Shown: positions 37,025-46,078, counted from the first letter of the stretch. The stretch: 57,589 nucleotides of DNA from an uncultured Clostridia bacterium (GCA_947627855.1 CANQXR010000013.1:1-57589); one strand, 5' to 3'. Program-made: numbers and translations. The notes: a model not told the origin generated them from the letters alone.

Positions 37025-37054
37025 ATTATACCCCGCCCCTTTTTTACCTGTCAA
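37025..37054 (-). promoter_or_regulatory. Strong promoter of the serine recombinase
   Basis: On the minus strand TTGACA (37054-37049), 18-bp spacer, TATAAT (37030-37025), about 45 nt before the TTG start codon. Both boxes are perfect vegetative consensus, unlike sigma-E, -G or -K promoters. Confidence 0.85.
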
Positions 37055-37206
37055 TATGGTGGAATCAGCCATTTCTGAACAGCCCTCCTGACTATGTTCA
37101 GCACAACAGGGTCGCTTATGCTGAATTCCTTAAGCTCCTCTCTGCCTACGGCAATACCGTTTACTGTTCTTTCCACTCTGAAGCCATTTGTTTCTTCCCT
37201 TGTCAT
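37051..37206 (-). CDS. Small protein upstream of recombinase
   Basis: 51 residues (begins MTREETNGFRVERTVNGIAV, ends QKWLIPPY). AGAGAGGA lies about 10 nt before ATG 37206. Its stop codon TGA lies inside the TTGACA box of the recombinase promoter. A 30-codon frame just upstream (37203-37295, with Cys-x4-Cys) ends in an ATGA overlap with this start. No family recognised. It could belong to the element or be a remnant. Confidence 0.45.
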   Translation of the reverse strand: MTREETNGFRVERTVNGIAVGREELKEFSISDPVVLNIVRRAVQKWLIPPY

Positions 37207-37298
37207 TTTAATACAGTCCTCTCTGTGAATGCTTTCTTACATTGATTTTCACCACAGAAGCCTGCCTTTAAACCGTTTCCCAAGCTTCGGAGCATAAA

Positions 37299-37321
37299 AA
37301 ACCGAGGTCATTGCCTCGGTC
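37299..37321 (-). terminator. Terminator after aldo/keto reductase gene
   Basis: On the minus strand ACCGAGG-CAATGA-CCTCGGT is followed by TTTTTTA. Confidence 0.9.
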
Positions 37322-37326
37322 TGATT

Positions 37327-38349
37327 TTATACCTTTATTTTGCCTGCAAGTATATCCTTGTAGTCCTCGTAGTTTCTTCTGAGAAGTGCCGGTGTGTCAA
37401 GTCCGTAGGGACATTTTGACCTGCACTTGCCGCAGTTAAGACAGCCGGCTATTTTATGCATTTTTGCCTGTCCCTCCGGGCTTAAATGCGATGATGACGG
37501 CGAACGTCTTATAAGAAGTGACATACGGGCGCAGTTGTTTATTTCTATTCCGGCAGGACAGGGCATACAATAGCCGCAGCCCCGACAGAATTCCCCTGAC
37601 AGCGTCTTTCTTTCATTTTCTATAAATTCCCTTATATCATCGGTCATAGTGGGAAATTCATATCTGAATCTGAGAAATTCGTCAAGCTCTCTTTCCCTCT
37701 GAACGCCCCATATGGGAACCACATTATCATACTGCGCCATAAAAGCCGCAGCCGCCTGTGAATTTGTTATAAGTCCGCCCGACAGTGCCTTCATTGCAAT
37801 AAAGCCCATATTATGCTCTCTGCAAAGTCTGACTATTTCAATATCCTTCCCGGAGGCAAGATAGCTGAAGGGAAATTGCAGTGTATCATAAAGCCCTGAG
37901 AGAATTGACTCCTTTGCAACGCTGAGACGGTGGTTCGTAATACCTATATGTCTTATTTTGCCTTGGCGCTTTGCCTCCTCCATAGCCTCATAAAGACCGC
38001 TCCCATCTCCTCTTTTGGGGCAGAACGGCGGATTATGAAACTGATAGATATCAATATAATCCGTTTTCAGCATTTTAAGAGAGGTTTCAAGCTGAGAATT
38101 GAACTCATCGGCGGTGGAACACATTGTCTTGGTAGCTATGTATATTTTATCCCTCACATCACTGAGGGCATAACCTATTTTTTCTTCACTGTCGGTATAG
38201 AATCTTGCTGTGTCGAAGAAATTAACGCCGTTGTCATATGCCTTTCTCAGCAGGTGAGCCGCCGTTTCTATATCAACTCTTTGTATAGGGAGAGCACCGA
38301 AGCCGTTTTTATTTACGGTTATATTTGTTTTGCCCAATGTTACATTCAT
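37327..38349 (-). CDS. Aldo/keto reductase with ferredoxin-like C-terminus
   Basis: 340 residues. An AKR barrel at about 1-235 (LGKTNITVNKNGFGALPIQR, NFFDTARFYTDSEEKIG, KTDYIDIYQFHNPP, and a Lys in IYIATKTM) is followed by a region with two iron-sulfur cysteine clusters, CRGCGYCMPCP and CLNCGKCRSKCP. Such fused reductases are common in clostridia and are thought to pair NAD(P)H or ferredoxin electrons with a carbonyl substrate that is not known. It is followed by a clear terminator, which isolates it from the recombinase region. Confidence 0.92.
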   Translation of the reverse strand: MNVTLGKTNITVNKNGFGALPIQRVDIETAAHLLRKAYDNGVNFFDTARFYTDSEEKIGYALSDVRDKIYIATKTMCSTADEFNSQLETSLKMLKTDYIDIYQFHNPPFCPKRGDGSGLYEAMEEAKRQGKIRHIGITNHRLSVAKESILSGLYDTLQFPFSYLASGKDIEIVRLCREHNMGFIAMKALSGGLITNSQAAAAFMAQYDNVVPIWGVQRERELDEFLRFRYEFPTMTDDIREFIENERKTLSGEFCRGCGYCMPCPAGIEINNCARMSLLIRRSPSSSHLSPEGQAKMHKIAGCLNCGKCRSKCPYGLDTPALLRRNYEDYKDILAGKIKV

Positions 38350-38412
38350 ATTATACCCCCTTATGATATTAAAGACGGTTCATAAAGAACCGCCTTTAAA
38401 TTCAACTGCTGA

Positions 38413-40491
38413 TTATTTTGCTGCTTCGGCTGCCGCTGCAATAACCTTATTGCATACGTCCTGTGGAGCTTCTTCATAGCTTGAAAAAGTCATACTGAAT
38501 TCGCCTCTGCCCTGTGTCATAGAGCGAAGGTCGGTTGCGTAAGATGACATTTCGGAAAGAGGAGCCTGTGCAAGTATCTTCTGCTTGTTGCCATGAGCCT
38601 CCATACCGTTTACACGGCCTCTTCTCTTATTCATATCGCCCATAATATCGCCTGTGTAATCACCGGGAACTATAACCTCTACGTCCATAATAGGTTCGAG
38701 AATAGTGGGCTTAGCCTTGAGAAAGGCTTCCTTGAAGCACATTTTTGTAGCTGTTCTGAAAGCGTTTTCGTTTGAGTCTACGGCATGATAGGAGCCGTCC
38801 TTAAGAACAGCCTTTATGCCTACAACGGGATAGCCTGCAAGAGGACCTGCCTTAACGCTTTCCTGAATACCCTTTTCAACAGCAGGGAAATACTGCTTGG
38901 GAACTGAGCCGCCGAAAATCTGCTCTTCAAATACATAGGGCTTTTCGGGATCTTCAAAGTTGGGTGAGAATTCTATCTGAACATCGCCGTACTGACCGGA
39001 ACCGCCCGACTGCTTTTTATATTTATGTCTGTGTTCAACGGTAGCTCTGATTTTCTCTTTATAAGCTATCCTCGGCTCATCAAGAAGAACGTCGATTTTA
39101 TATTTTGACTTAAGCTTCTTTACAAATACATCGAGATGAGTGTCGCCAATGCCGGAAATTACAGATTCCTTGGTTTCGGAGTCAACAAGGAAGTTGAGAG
39201 TCTTGTCCTCTTCAAGAAGCTTTGCAACAGCAGAAGCCATCTTATCCTCATCGCCCTTTGCGGCAGGTCTTACGGCCTTCTTCTGATAGGGATGGGGGAA
39301 GCTGATAGGCATATATGTCTTGCCGAACTTGGGGTCTGCAAGTGTGTCGCAGGTGCTTGTGTTTGAAAGCTTTGCAAGAGCGGCAATGTCCCCTGCCTTT
39401 ACTTCGTTTACTTCAATCTGTTCCTTTCCTCTTACGATATAAATATGACCTGCCTTTTCGTTTGTGCCTTTATTTATATTTCTTATAACCATATCTCTCT
39501 TAAGAACACCTGTACGAACCTTGAATATGCTCAGACGTCCGATATATGGGTCTGCAATGGTTTTAAATACAAATGCTGAGAAGGGAGCGTCCTCTTTGAC
39601 CTCAACCTCTGTTTCGTTTCCGTCACTGTCAAGAGCCTTTATTGTAGGCTTAAGCTCGTCTGTTGAGGGAACGTATTCTATAATCTGATTAAGGAGAACC
39701 CTTATTCCCATAGTTGACGTAGCGGAAGCGCAGAGTACGGGTGTAACCGAGCCTTCAAGAACGCCGTTCTTTATGCCTGAGTGAATTTCCTCACTTGTGA
39801 ATTCCTGATCATCGAAGAATTTTTCCATAAGGTCTTCATCTGTTTCGGCGACAGCCTCGGAAACAGTAAGTCTTGCTTCTTCAACATCGTCCTCAACATC
39901 TGCGGGAACTCCGCAGTCCTCTACCTTATCTCCGGCAAATTTTCTGCCTGCACGTCCTATAACGTCCACGAAGCCTGCAAACTTGCCGCCTTCGGTGAAG
40001 GGATAGTGTATGGGAGCGATTCCCGTACCAAACTTCTCCTTAAGCTCATCAACAACTCTGTGGAAGTCTGCATTCTCATCGTCCATACCGTTTATAAGTA
40101 TCATTTTGGGCACTTTCATTTCTTCGGCAAGCTCCCACGCCTTTTCCGTACCTACCTCTACGCCGCTTTTTGCGCTGACAACTATCAGCGCCGCATCAGC
40201 AACCTCAAGTGCCTCCTTAGCTTCGCCCACGAAATCAAAGAAACCGGGTGTGTCAAGGAAGTTTATCTTCTTTCCGTTATATTCAACGGGAATAACGGAA
40301 GTGCTTATTGAAACCTTGCGTCTGATTTCTTCAGCGTCGTAGTCGCTCACTGTGTTTCCGCTTTCTACTTTACCGAAACGCTTGATAACGCCGTTTATGT
40401 AAAGTATAGCTTCACATACGGTAGTTTTTCCGCAGCCGCTGTGTCCGAGTACGGCTACATTTCTGACATCTTTCATAGAATAAGTATTCAT
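38413..40491 (-). CDS. Elongation factor G-like protein (EF-G2 type)
   Basis: 692 residues with all five EF-G domains. G1 is GHSGCGKTT at 16-24 and G3 is FLDTPGFFDF, but the G4 box reads ILINGMDDENADF, with Gly where NKxD has Lys. This matches the divergent EF-G paralogues of Firmicutes and Actinobacteria rather than the housekeeping FusA in a str operon. Residues YKKQSGGSGQYGDVQIEF and the C-terminal domain IV/V blocks are well kept. Its role is not settled; factors of this group may act in ribosome recycling, stress or resistance. GGTGG precedes the start. Confidence 0.9.
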   Translation of the reverse strand: MNTYSMKDVRNVAVLGHSGCGKTTVCEAILYINGVIKRFGKVESGNTVSDYDAEEIRRKVSISTSVIPVEYNGKKINFLDTPGFFDFVGEAKEALEVADAALIVVSAKSGVEVGTEKAWELAEEMKVPKMILINGMDDENADFHRVVDELKEKFGTGIAPIHYPFTEGGKFAGFVDVIGRAGRKFAGDKVEDCGVPADVEDDVEEARLTVSEAVAETDEDLMEKFFDDQEFTSEEIHSGIKNGVLEGSVTPVLCASATSTMGIRVLLNQIIEYVPSTDELKPTIKALDSDGNETEVEVKEDAPFSAFVFKTIADPYIGRLSIFKVRTGVLKRDMVIRNINKGTNEKAGHIYIVRGKEQIEVNEVKAGDIAALAKLSNTSTCDTLADPKFGKTYMPISFPHPYQKKAVRPAAKGDEDKMASAVAKLLEEDKTLNFLVDSETKESVISGIGDTHLDVFVKKLKSKYKIDVLLDEPRIAYKEKIRATVEHRHKYKKQSGGSGQYGDVQIEFSPNFEDPEKPYVFEEQIFGGSVPKQYFPAVEKGIQESVKAGPLAGYPVVGIKAVLKDGSYHAVDSNENAFRTATKMCFKEAFLKAKPTILEPIMDVEVIVPGDYTGDIMGDMNKRRGRVNGMEAHGNKQKILAQAPLSEMSSYATDLRSMTQGRGEFSMTFSSYEEAPQDVCNKVIAAAAEAAK

Positions 40492-40674
40492 TAGTTTACC
40501 ACCTTTTCATTAATGTATTAATATGTCTTGCTGACATATAAATATACTGCGAAATGTTAAAATTAATAATTTTACATAAACACTTATATTTATATTTTCT
40601 ACACATTAGTTAATTTTCCTTTTTTTATTTTTAAAAATATTGTTTTTTTGTTCAAAATATCAAAGTATAAACTG

Positions 40675-40703
40675 TTGACATAATACTTTCAAAGCATTAA
40701 AAT
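40675..40703 (+). promoter_or_regulatory. Promoter of the aromatic amino acid genes
   Basis: TTGACA (40675-40680), 17-bp spacer, TAAAAT (40698-40703), about 50 nt before the DAHP synthase start. The rest of the 260-bp AT-rich gap to the EF-G gene shows no further clear feature; no T-box was recognised. Confidence 0.8.
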
Positions 40704-40752
40704 ATAAATTAAAGAAAATATTATTTATTTTTATAGACAGGAGATTTTTTCT

Positions 40753-41727
40753 ATGATAATTGTTATGAAGCCTTCGGCAACCGATGAAAACATCGAAGCC
40801 GTTAAGGATTTTATTGAGGATCTTGGGCTTGACACTCATATTTCAAAGGGCAAAAGCGTTACGATAATAGGAATTATAGGCGACAAGAAGAAGGTTCCGG
40901 ATACCACAAGGCTATTCCCCGGAGTTGACAAGCTTGTTCACCTTACGGAAAGCTATAAGCTTGCCAACAGGAAATTCAAGTCGGAGCCTACCGTTATAAG
41001 CACAGGAAAAATAAAATTCGGCGTGGACAGCTTTGTTGTCGCAGCAGGTCCGTGTCAGATAGAATCCGTTGAGCAGATGCTTGAGATTGCCCACGTCATA
41101 GAAATAAACGGCGGCGACATACTCAGGTGCGGAGTATTTACCCCTGATGTTGCCCCGATGATAGATGAAATAAGAAAGAAAACAAATCTTAAGCTTATAG
41201 CCGAGGTCAAAAGAGAGTCGCTTGTTCAGGAGGCCGCAAAGCACGTTGACATATTGCTGGTCGGTCCTTCAAATATGGAAAACTACGGCATATTAAAGGA
41301 ATGTGCGGCAACAGACAAGCCCATCATACTTTGCAGAGGTCTTTCGGCAACTATTGACGAGCTGCTGAACAGCGCCGAGTATATACTTACAAACGGAAAC
41401 GACAAGGTAATACTCTGTGAAAGAGGAATAAGAACATACGAAACCTCCACAAGAAACACTCTTGACATAAGCGCCGTTCCCGTTATAAAGGCAAAATCCC
41501 ATCTTCCCATAGTGGTTGACCCAAGTCACGCCGCTTTTGTGATGGAATATATAAAGCCCCTTTCAAAAGCCGCCGTAGCTGCCGGTGCAGACGGACTTAT
41601 TATTGAAATACACCCTACTCCGGGAAATTCCGCAACGCACTGCTCACAGGCTCTTGATTTTTCCGATTTTACCGACGTTATGCGAGCAATCAAGCCAATT
41701 ATTCTGCTTGAAGAAAGAAATATTTGA
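40753..41727 (+). CDS. aroF: 3-deoxy-7-phosphoheptulonate (DAHP) synthase
   Basis: 324 residues. First step of the shikimate pathway. Type I-beta enzyme: a ferredoxin-like regulatory domain at about 1-70 (MIIVMKPSATDENIEAVKDF) precedes the barrel with VVAAGPCQIESVEQM, ILRCGVFTP, LLVGPSNMENY, LCERGIRTYETSTRNTLDI, and PIVVDPSHAAF. The N-terminal domain probably gives feedback control by aromatic amino acids. Together with the prephenate dehydrogenase 15 nt downstream it points to tyrosine synthesis. The ribosome site is AGGAG. Confidence 0.95.
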   Translation: MIIVMKPSATDENIEAVKDFIEDLGLDTHISKGKSVTIIGIIGDKKKVPDTTRLFPGVDKLVHLTESYKLANRKFKSEPTVISTGKIKFGVDSFVVAAGPCQIESVEQMLEIAHVIEINGGDILRCGVFTPDVAPMIDEIRKKTNLKLIAEVKRESLVQEAAKHVDILLVGPSNMENYGILKECAATDKPIILCRGLSATIDELLNSAEYILTNGNDKVILCERGIRTYETSTRNTLDISAVPVIKAKSHLPIVVDPSHAAFVMEYIKPLSKAAVAAGADGLIIEIHPTPGNSATHCSQALDFSDFTDVMRAIKPIILLEERNI

Positions 41728-41742
41728 TTTGAGGTAAAGGCA

Positions 41743-42828
41743 ATGATTAAAAAGGCAGGTATTCTGGGTTTTGGTCTTATAGGCGGCTCTATTGCCTTGG
41801 CACTTAAAAACAGATGTAATATTGATGTAGTTGGATTCAGCAGAAGTGAAGGTCCTTTGAGGGACGCCTATGCCCAAGGCATAATATCGGCTTATTCTGT
41901 TTCCGATCTGACCGTGTTTGCCGACTGTGACATAATTTTTCTGTGTACACCCGTAAACAGAATTTGCGGCTATGCCAGACAGCTTATTCCCATTATAAAA
42001 AAGGGCTGCATATTAACCGATGCAGGCAGCACAAAGGGCGAAATATATAAGGAGCTTTCCGAAATAAACGATATCTGCTTCATAGGCGCACACCCGATGG
42101 CAGGCTCTGAAAAAACAGGCTTTTCATCAGCCAAGGACAATCTGTACGAAAACGCATTCTACATTCTCACGCCGTCTGCGATGGCGCCGCAAAATCTTAT
42201 TGACGAATATACGGAGCTTGTCAGAAAAATAGGAGCTATTCCCATTGTGATGGATCCATATAAGCACGACCATGTTGTGGCGGCTATAAGCCACGTCCCC
42301 CACATAATTGCGGCAGGACTTGTCAACACAGTGTCGGAGCTTGACGATGAGGAGCATGATATGCACACCCTTGCGGCAGGAGGATTCAAGGACATAACGA
42401 GGATAGCCTCCTCCGGCTCTGAAATGTGGAGCAGCATATGCGCCGAAAACAGAACGGAAATATTAAATGTAATAGATGTATTTACGGAAAATATAGGCAA
42501 ATTCCGCCGTGCCCTTGCTGCAGAGGACTATGAGCGCATACACTCTCTTTTCAGCAGTGCAAGGGAATTCAGAAACAGTTTTTCAGAGGGCATAGGCAGA
42601 AGCCACCTCAAGGCATATACCTTCAAGGTGGATATATCCGATCAGCCGGGCGCAATTGCTGACGTTGCCAGAATACTCAGCGATCAGCGCATCAACATTA
42701 AAAATATAGGTATCATAAACAACAGGGATTATTCCGACGGCGTTATGCAGGTCAGGCTCGAAAGCGACTCAGCACTTAAAAAAGCCTCGGAAATTCTTGC
42801 GCAAAATGGTTATAATGTGATTATTTAA
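41743..42828 (+). CDS. tyrA: Prephenate dehydrogenase with ACT domain
   Basis: 361 residues. Oxidatively decarboxylates prephenate to 4-hydroxyphenylpyruvate for tyrosine. The nucleotide-binding loop GILGFGLIGGSIALAL is near residue 6, followed by TDAGSTKGEIY, GAHPMAGSEKTGFSSA and the catalytic-region ISHVPHIIAAGL. Residues about 290-361 form an ACT domain (FKVDISDQPGAIADVARILS), which likely binds tyrosine. It is the second gene of the aroF-tyrA operon; palindromic element 7 begins 4-10 nt after its stop. Confidence 0.95.
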   Translation: MIKKAGILGFGLIGGSIALALKNRCNIDVVGFSRSEGPLRDAYAQGIISAYSVSDLTVFADCDIIFLCTPVNRICGYARQLIPIIKKGCILTDAGSTKGEIYKELSEINDICFIGAHPMAGSEKTGFSSAKDNLYENAFYILTPSAMAPQNLIDEYTELVRKIGAIPIVMDPYKHDHVVAAISHVPHIIAAGLVNTVSELDDEEHDMHTLAAGGFKDITRIASSGSEMWSSICAENRTEILNVIDVFTENIGKFRRALAAEDYERIHSLFSSAREFRNSFSEGIGRSHLKAYTFKVDISDQPGAIADVARILSDQRINIKNIGIINNRDYSDGVMQVRLESDSALKKASEILAQNGYNVII

Positions 42829-42830
42829 AT

Positions 42831-42990
42831 GTTGCCCCGCCCTTCAGAACCATCACAGATGGTTCTGAAGGGCGGACCGCCGGGGGCGTGGAGAGGGGCG
42901 TGGAGCAGAGCAAGGGACAAGACAAGCTTGTCCCTTGCTCTGCTCCACGCCCCTCTCCACGCCCCTCCAAGCTCTCGGTTGTCAGTTTCC
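42831..42990 (+). repeat. Palindromic element 7
   Basis: Head GTTGCCCC. H1: 17-bp arms 42838-42854 / 42858-42874, loop ACA. Linker GACCGCCG. H2: 39-bp perfect arms 42883-42921 / 42927-42965, loop ACAAG. Tail CAAGCTCTCGGTTGTCAG. It lies between the convergent tyrA and LysR genes. Confidence 0.93.
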
Positions 42991-43020
42991 GAATAAAATA
43001 TTTGCCAAGCTGTAAGAATG

Positions 43021-43905
43021 TTATAACGGCTGTCGGTATTCAAGATAATCTATGAAGCGCTTTACGGCAACAGACGCCGTTTTTTTATTTTTGAAAGCAA
43101 GACCTATTCTGCGGCAGGCAGGCGGGTCAAGCTCTTTTATTACAATATTATAGGATATCCTTTTAAGAATAAGCTGTGGGAGAATACTTATGCCCAGACC
43201 GCTTTCTACCATTGACATAACCGCATAGTCGTCCCATGTGGTGAAATGCACCCTTGGCTTGACACCGTACCTTTCCAGAATATCGGAAATCTCCGCCTTG
43301 CCTCCTTTTTCAAGAAGCATAAACGATTCGCCGCTAAGAGCATCAACGGGAAATTTATCCCTGTCTGCCAGTGGGTGATCCGGCGGAATGACAGCCATAA
43401 GCTTATCATTCTCAAGAAAAATCGTTTCCAGTTCGGGGTGAGTTGGCAGGCGAAGAAAGCCGCAGTCCACCCTCCCCTGCATTATCCATTCCTCAATTTC
43501 ACTGTAATCACCCAAAAGAAGCTCATAATCTATATTGGGATAGTCCTTGCTGAATGCCTTGATTATATTCGGCAGCCAATGTGTGGCAACACTTGAAAAG
43601 GTTCCTATTCTTATAATACCCGTCTGAAGTCCGTTCAGCTCGTCAACCTGTATCTGAAGCTTTTCATATTCCGAAACAAGACTTTTTGCATACGGAAATA
43701 TTTTCAGCCCGTCTGACGTAAGCTTCAATCCCTTTTTGCTTCTTTCCGGAAGTGTTATTTTCCATTCCTTTTCAAGGTCGCTTATCATACGGCTTATTCC
43801 CGATTGGGAATAATTCAGAATTCCGGCAGCCTTCGTAAAGCTCCCGTATTCAACGGTTTTTACAAAAGACATATATTTCTGTATGTTCATATCCATAAAA
43901 TCCAT
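43021..43905 (-). CDS. LysR-family transcriptional regulator
   Basis: 294 residues. The N-terminal winged helix-turn-helix (MNIQKYMSFVKTVEYGSFTK, AAGILNYSQSGISRMISDLE) is followed by a periplasmic-binding-like effector domain (IIRIGTFSSVATHWLPNIIK). It is divergent from the broken EamA transporter, as LysR regulators usually are from their target. An inverted repeat AATAAT-N7-ATTATT (43932-43950) in the shared gap may be its site. The effector is unknown. Confidence 0.92.
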   Translation of the reverse strand: MDFMDMNIQKYMSFVKTVEYGSFTKAAGILNYSQSGISRMISDLEKEWKITLPERSKKGLKLTSDGLKIFPYAKSLVSEYEKLQIQVDELNGLQTGIIRIGTFSSVATHWLPNIIKAFSKDYPNIDYELLLGDYSEIEEWIMQGRVDCGFLRLPTHPELETIFLENDKLMAVIPPDHPLADRDKFPVDALSGESFMLLEKGGKAEISDILERYGVKPRVHFTTWDDYAVMSMVESGLGISILPQLILKRISYNIVIKELDPPACRRIGLAFKNKKTASVAVKRFIDYLEYRQPL

Positions 43906-43931
43906 ACCCCCTCAATATCTGATTTTGTAAT

Positions 43932-43950
43932 AATAATCATCTGAATTATT
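43932..43950. promoter_or_regulatory. Possible LysR operator
   Basis: AATAAT-N7-ATTATT in the gap between the divergent regulator and transporter genes, of T-N11-A type, upstream of a TATAAT at 43977-43982. Sequence is AT-rich, so chance is possible. Confidence 0.35.
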
Positions 43951-44036
43951 CGTTTTTATTATCCTTATTGATATGATATAATGATTCCTGTGAAAAATCA
44001 ACAAAAATTTTTATCTGAATTAAAATGGAGGACAAA

Positions 44037-44854
44037 ATGAAAAAGGCATATGTTAAATATATATCGGGGCTGCTGCTTTTCGGCTCCAACGGTATCGTTG
44101 CAAGCTTTATAGGGCTTGACAGCTATGAAATTGTTTTGCTGAGAACACTTATAGGCAGCATTATACTTTTTGCTTTTTTATACATTTTCAGGGTAAGGTT
44201 TTCCTTTATGAAATATAAAAATATGAGACATACTCCCGTATAGGCGTAGGCACCGCAACACTTCTTTATTACTGCGGTCCTGTAATAGTAATGATACTGT
44301 CGCCGTTTTTATTCGGCGAAAAGCTGACTATATATAAAATAGCAGGCTTTTTGTCTGTTCTTGTCGGGGTTGTTTTTATAAACGGAAATATTGCCGGAGG
44401 CGGCGATGGCTTCGGCATAATATGCGGACTTTCCTCCGCCGTTATGTACTCCCTTATGGTTATATTCAATAAAAAAGCAAAGGATATAACGGGACTTGAA
44501 AATGCTGCGCTTCAATTGTTTATAAGCTTTCTTACGGCGGCGGCTTTTGTCGGCATAAAACAGGGATTTTCAGTAAATATCAAAATGGCGGACATTCCGC
44601 CCATACTCATTCTCGGAATCGTGAACACAGGCATAGGCTGTTATTTTTATTTTTCGTCCATAGGCGAGCTTCCTGTCCAGACGGTGGCGCTCTGCGGCTA
44701 TATAGAACCTCTCTCTGCCGTTTTGTTTTCTATGCTGTTTTTAAAGGAGTCAATGCTCCCATTGCAGTTTATCGGAGCGGCAATGATTATCTCCGGCTCA
44801 TTTTTGGGTGAATACATAGGGGAAAGGCTGAATATGAAAAAGACCGCAGTGTGA
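44037..44854 (+). pseudogene. EamA/DMT-family transporter, frameshifted
   Basis: The N-terminal part (44037-44243, MKKAYVKYISGLLLFGSNGI) covers the first two spans and ends at a stop after KNMRHTPV. Homology resumes in another frame at TACTCCCGTATAGGC (about 44229), giving IGVGTATLLYYCGPVIVMIL, and runs to 44854. The region that should hold about 25-30 residues of the third span is missing, so a small deletion with frame change is the simplest reading rather than a single-base error. A product of 187 residues from ATG 44291 is possible but would lack the first half. Divergent from the LysR gene. Confidence 0.85.
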
Positions 44855-44938
44855 AACCTTTTTTAGAATACAATTTGTACTTGTTGAATCTCCGTAAAGC
44901 GGCTGCGGTCGGAATATGTGTTTTTTTGAATATCCGTA

Positions 44939-44967
44939 TTTACCGTTTCGCCGAAATATGGTATAAT
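44939..44967 (+). promoter_or_regulatory. Promoter of the Ser/Thr kinase gene
   Basis: TTTACC (44939-44944), 17-bp spacer, TATAAT (44962-44967), about 28 nt before the kinase ribosome site. Confidence 0.65.
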
Positions 44968-45001
44968 ATCTGACAAATAATCAATATCGGAGAAACATAA
45001 A

Positions 45002-46066
45002 ATGACAGTCCTTGCAGACCAATATGAGCTTGAACAATATAAAACACTTGAAAATCTGGACAAAAAGGGGAACGTGCGCCTTGTACGGGATATAAGGGAC
45101 AACAGTATGTGGGTCATAAAAACCGTATCGGAAAATGCAGCGGATATATACAGACGCATCATAGGAATAAGCTGTGAAAATCTGCCATATGTAAGAGCTG
45201 TTCTCAACGGCGGCAGTGATTTCTATGTTGTGGAAAAATACATAGAAGGCTCGGAGCTTATAAAAATAATAACTGAAAAGGGAAATATGTCCGCCGACAG
45301 AACCGTGGCGATAATGATAAATATATGTGATGCTATGAATATACTTCATTCAAGGGGAATAATCCACAGGGACATTACGCCCGCCAATATAATAATAACA
45401 AAGGAGGGCAAAGCCATGCTTATAGACATGGGCATATCCCGCATAAGAAAAAAGGATATCTCCCACGATACATCTGTGCTTGGTACGGCAGGCTATGCCG
45501 CTCCGGAGCAGTTCGGCTTTGCCCAGACCGATGTTACCGCCGACATATACTCCTGCGGTGCAGTAATGAATGTTATGCTCACGGGAAAGCTGCCGCCGGA
45601 CGAAAAGTACAAGGGCAAAATAGATTACATAATAGACAGATGTATAAATATAGACCCGAAAGAACGCTATCAATCGGCAGGAGAGCTTAAAGCGGCGCTT
45701 ATACGCTCCGAGGGCTTTATGGGCAGAGTTATAAACTGCTTTGGCAGACTTCCGGGCTTAAGCGGCGGCGGTCCTGAAAAATCCGCAGCGGTTATTGTTT
45801 ATACGTCTGCCGCCATTTTTGCCGCCCTCGGACTGCTCAGCCTTGCCCTCCTTGGCAGCATAAGGGACCTTGCAATGTATTTTTCCATCTGTATATTTGT
45901 AATACTGCTGCCCTTTCTTATTGCAGGAAATTACCTCGGCTTTGTTGACAGAATTTTACATTCGGAAAACCGCAGCAAACAGTTCAGACGGGCTTTGTGC
46001 TGTATACTCGCCTTCTGTGAGTTTACTCTCAGCCTGTTTCTGATACTTTATTATTTTGCAATGTAA
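45002..46066 (+). CDS. Membrane-anchored Ser/Thr protein kinase-like protein
   Basis: 354 residues. A Hanks-type kinase domain spans about 5-235: Lys40 in MWVIK, the catalytic loop HRDITPANI at 122-130, the magnesium motif as DMG (142-144) in place of DFG, and GTAGYAAPEQF at 161-171. The glycine-rich ATP loop is poorly formed (LDKKGNVRLV). Three to four hydrophobic spans follow to the C-terminus, with no PASTA repeats, unlike the PrkC in this window. Catalytic residues are present, so activity is possible. It is followed 12 nt later by a membrane protein gene. Confidence 0.88.
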   Translation: MTVLADQYELEQYKTLENLDKKGNVRLVRDIRDNSMWVIKTVSENAADIYRRIIGISCENLPYVRAVLNGGSDFYVVEKYIEGSELIKIITEKGNMSADRTVAIMINICDAMNILHSRGIIHRDITPANIIITKEGKAMLIDMGISRIRKKDISHDTSVLGTAGYAAPEQFGFAQTDVTADIYSCGAVMNVMLTGKLPPDEKYKGKIDYIIDRCINIDPKERYQSAGELKAALIRSEGFMGRVINCFGRLPGLSGGGPEKSAAVIVYTSAAIFAALGLLSLALLGSIRDLAMYFSICIFVILLPFLIAGNYLGFVDRILHSENRSKQFRRALCCILAFCEFTLSLFLILYYFAM

Positions 46067-46078
46067 AGGAAAAACACC

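Noticed and set aside
37203..37295. 30-codon frame with Cys-x4-Cys before the 51-residue gene
   Set aside because: It starts directly after the T-run of the reductase terminator, with no ribosome site or promoter; kept only as a comment.
37051..37326. 5' half of sigG to the right of the recombinase
   Set aside because: Minus-strand translation here shows no similarity to the SigG N-terminus, so this is not a short element with both gene halves preserved nearby.
40492..40752. T-box or other riboswitch before the aromatic genes
   Set aside because: The promoter leaves a leader of only about 40 nt, too short for a T-box, and no specifier hairpin or antiterminator was seen.
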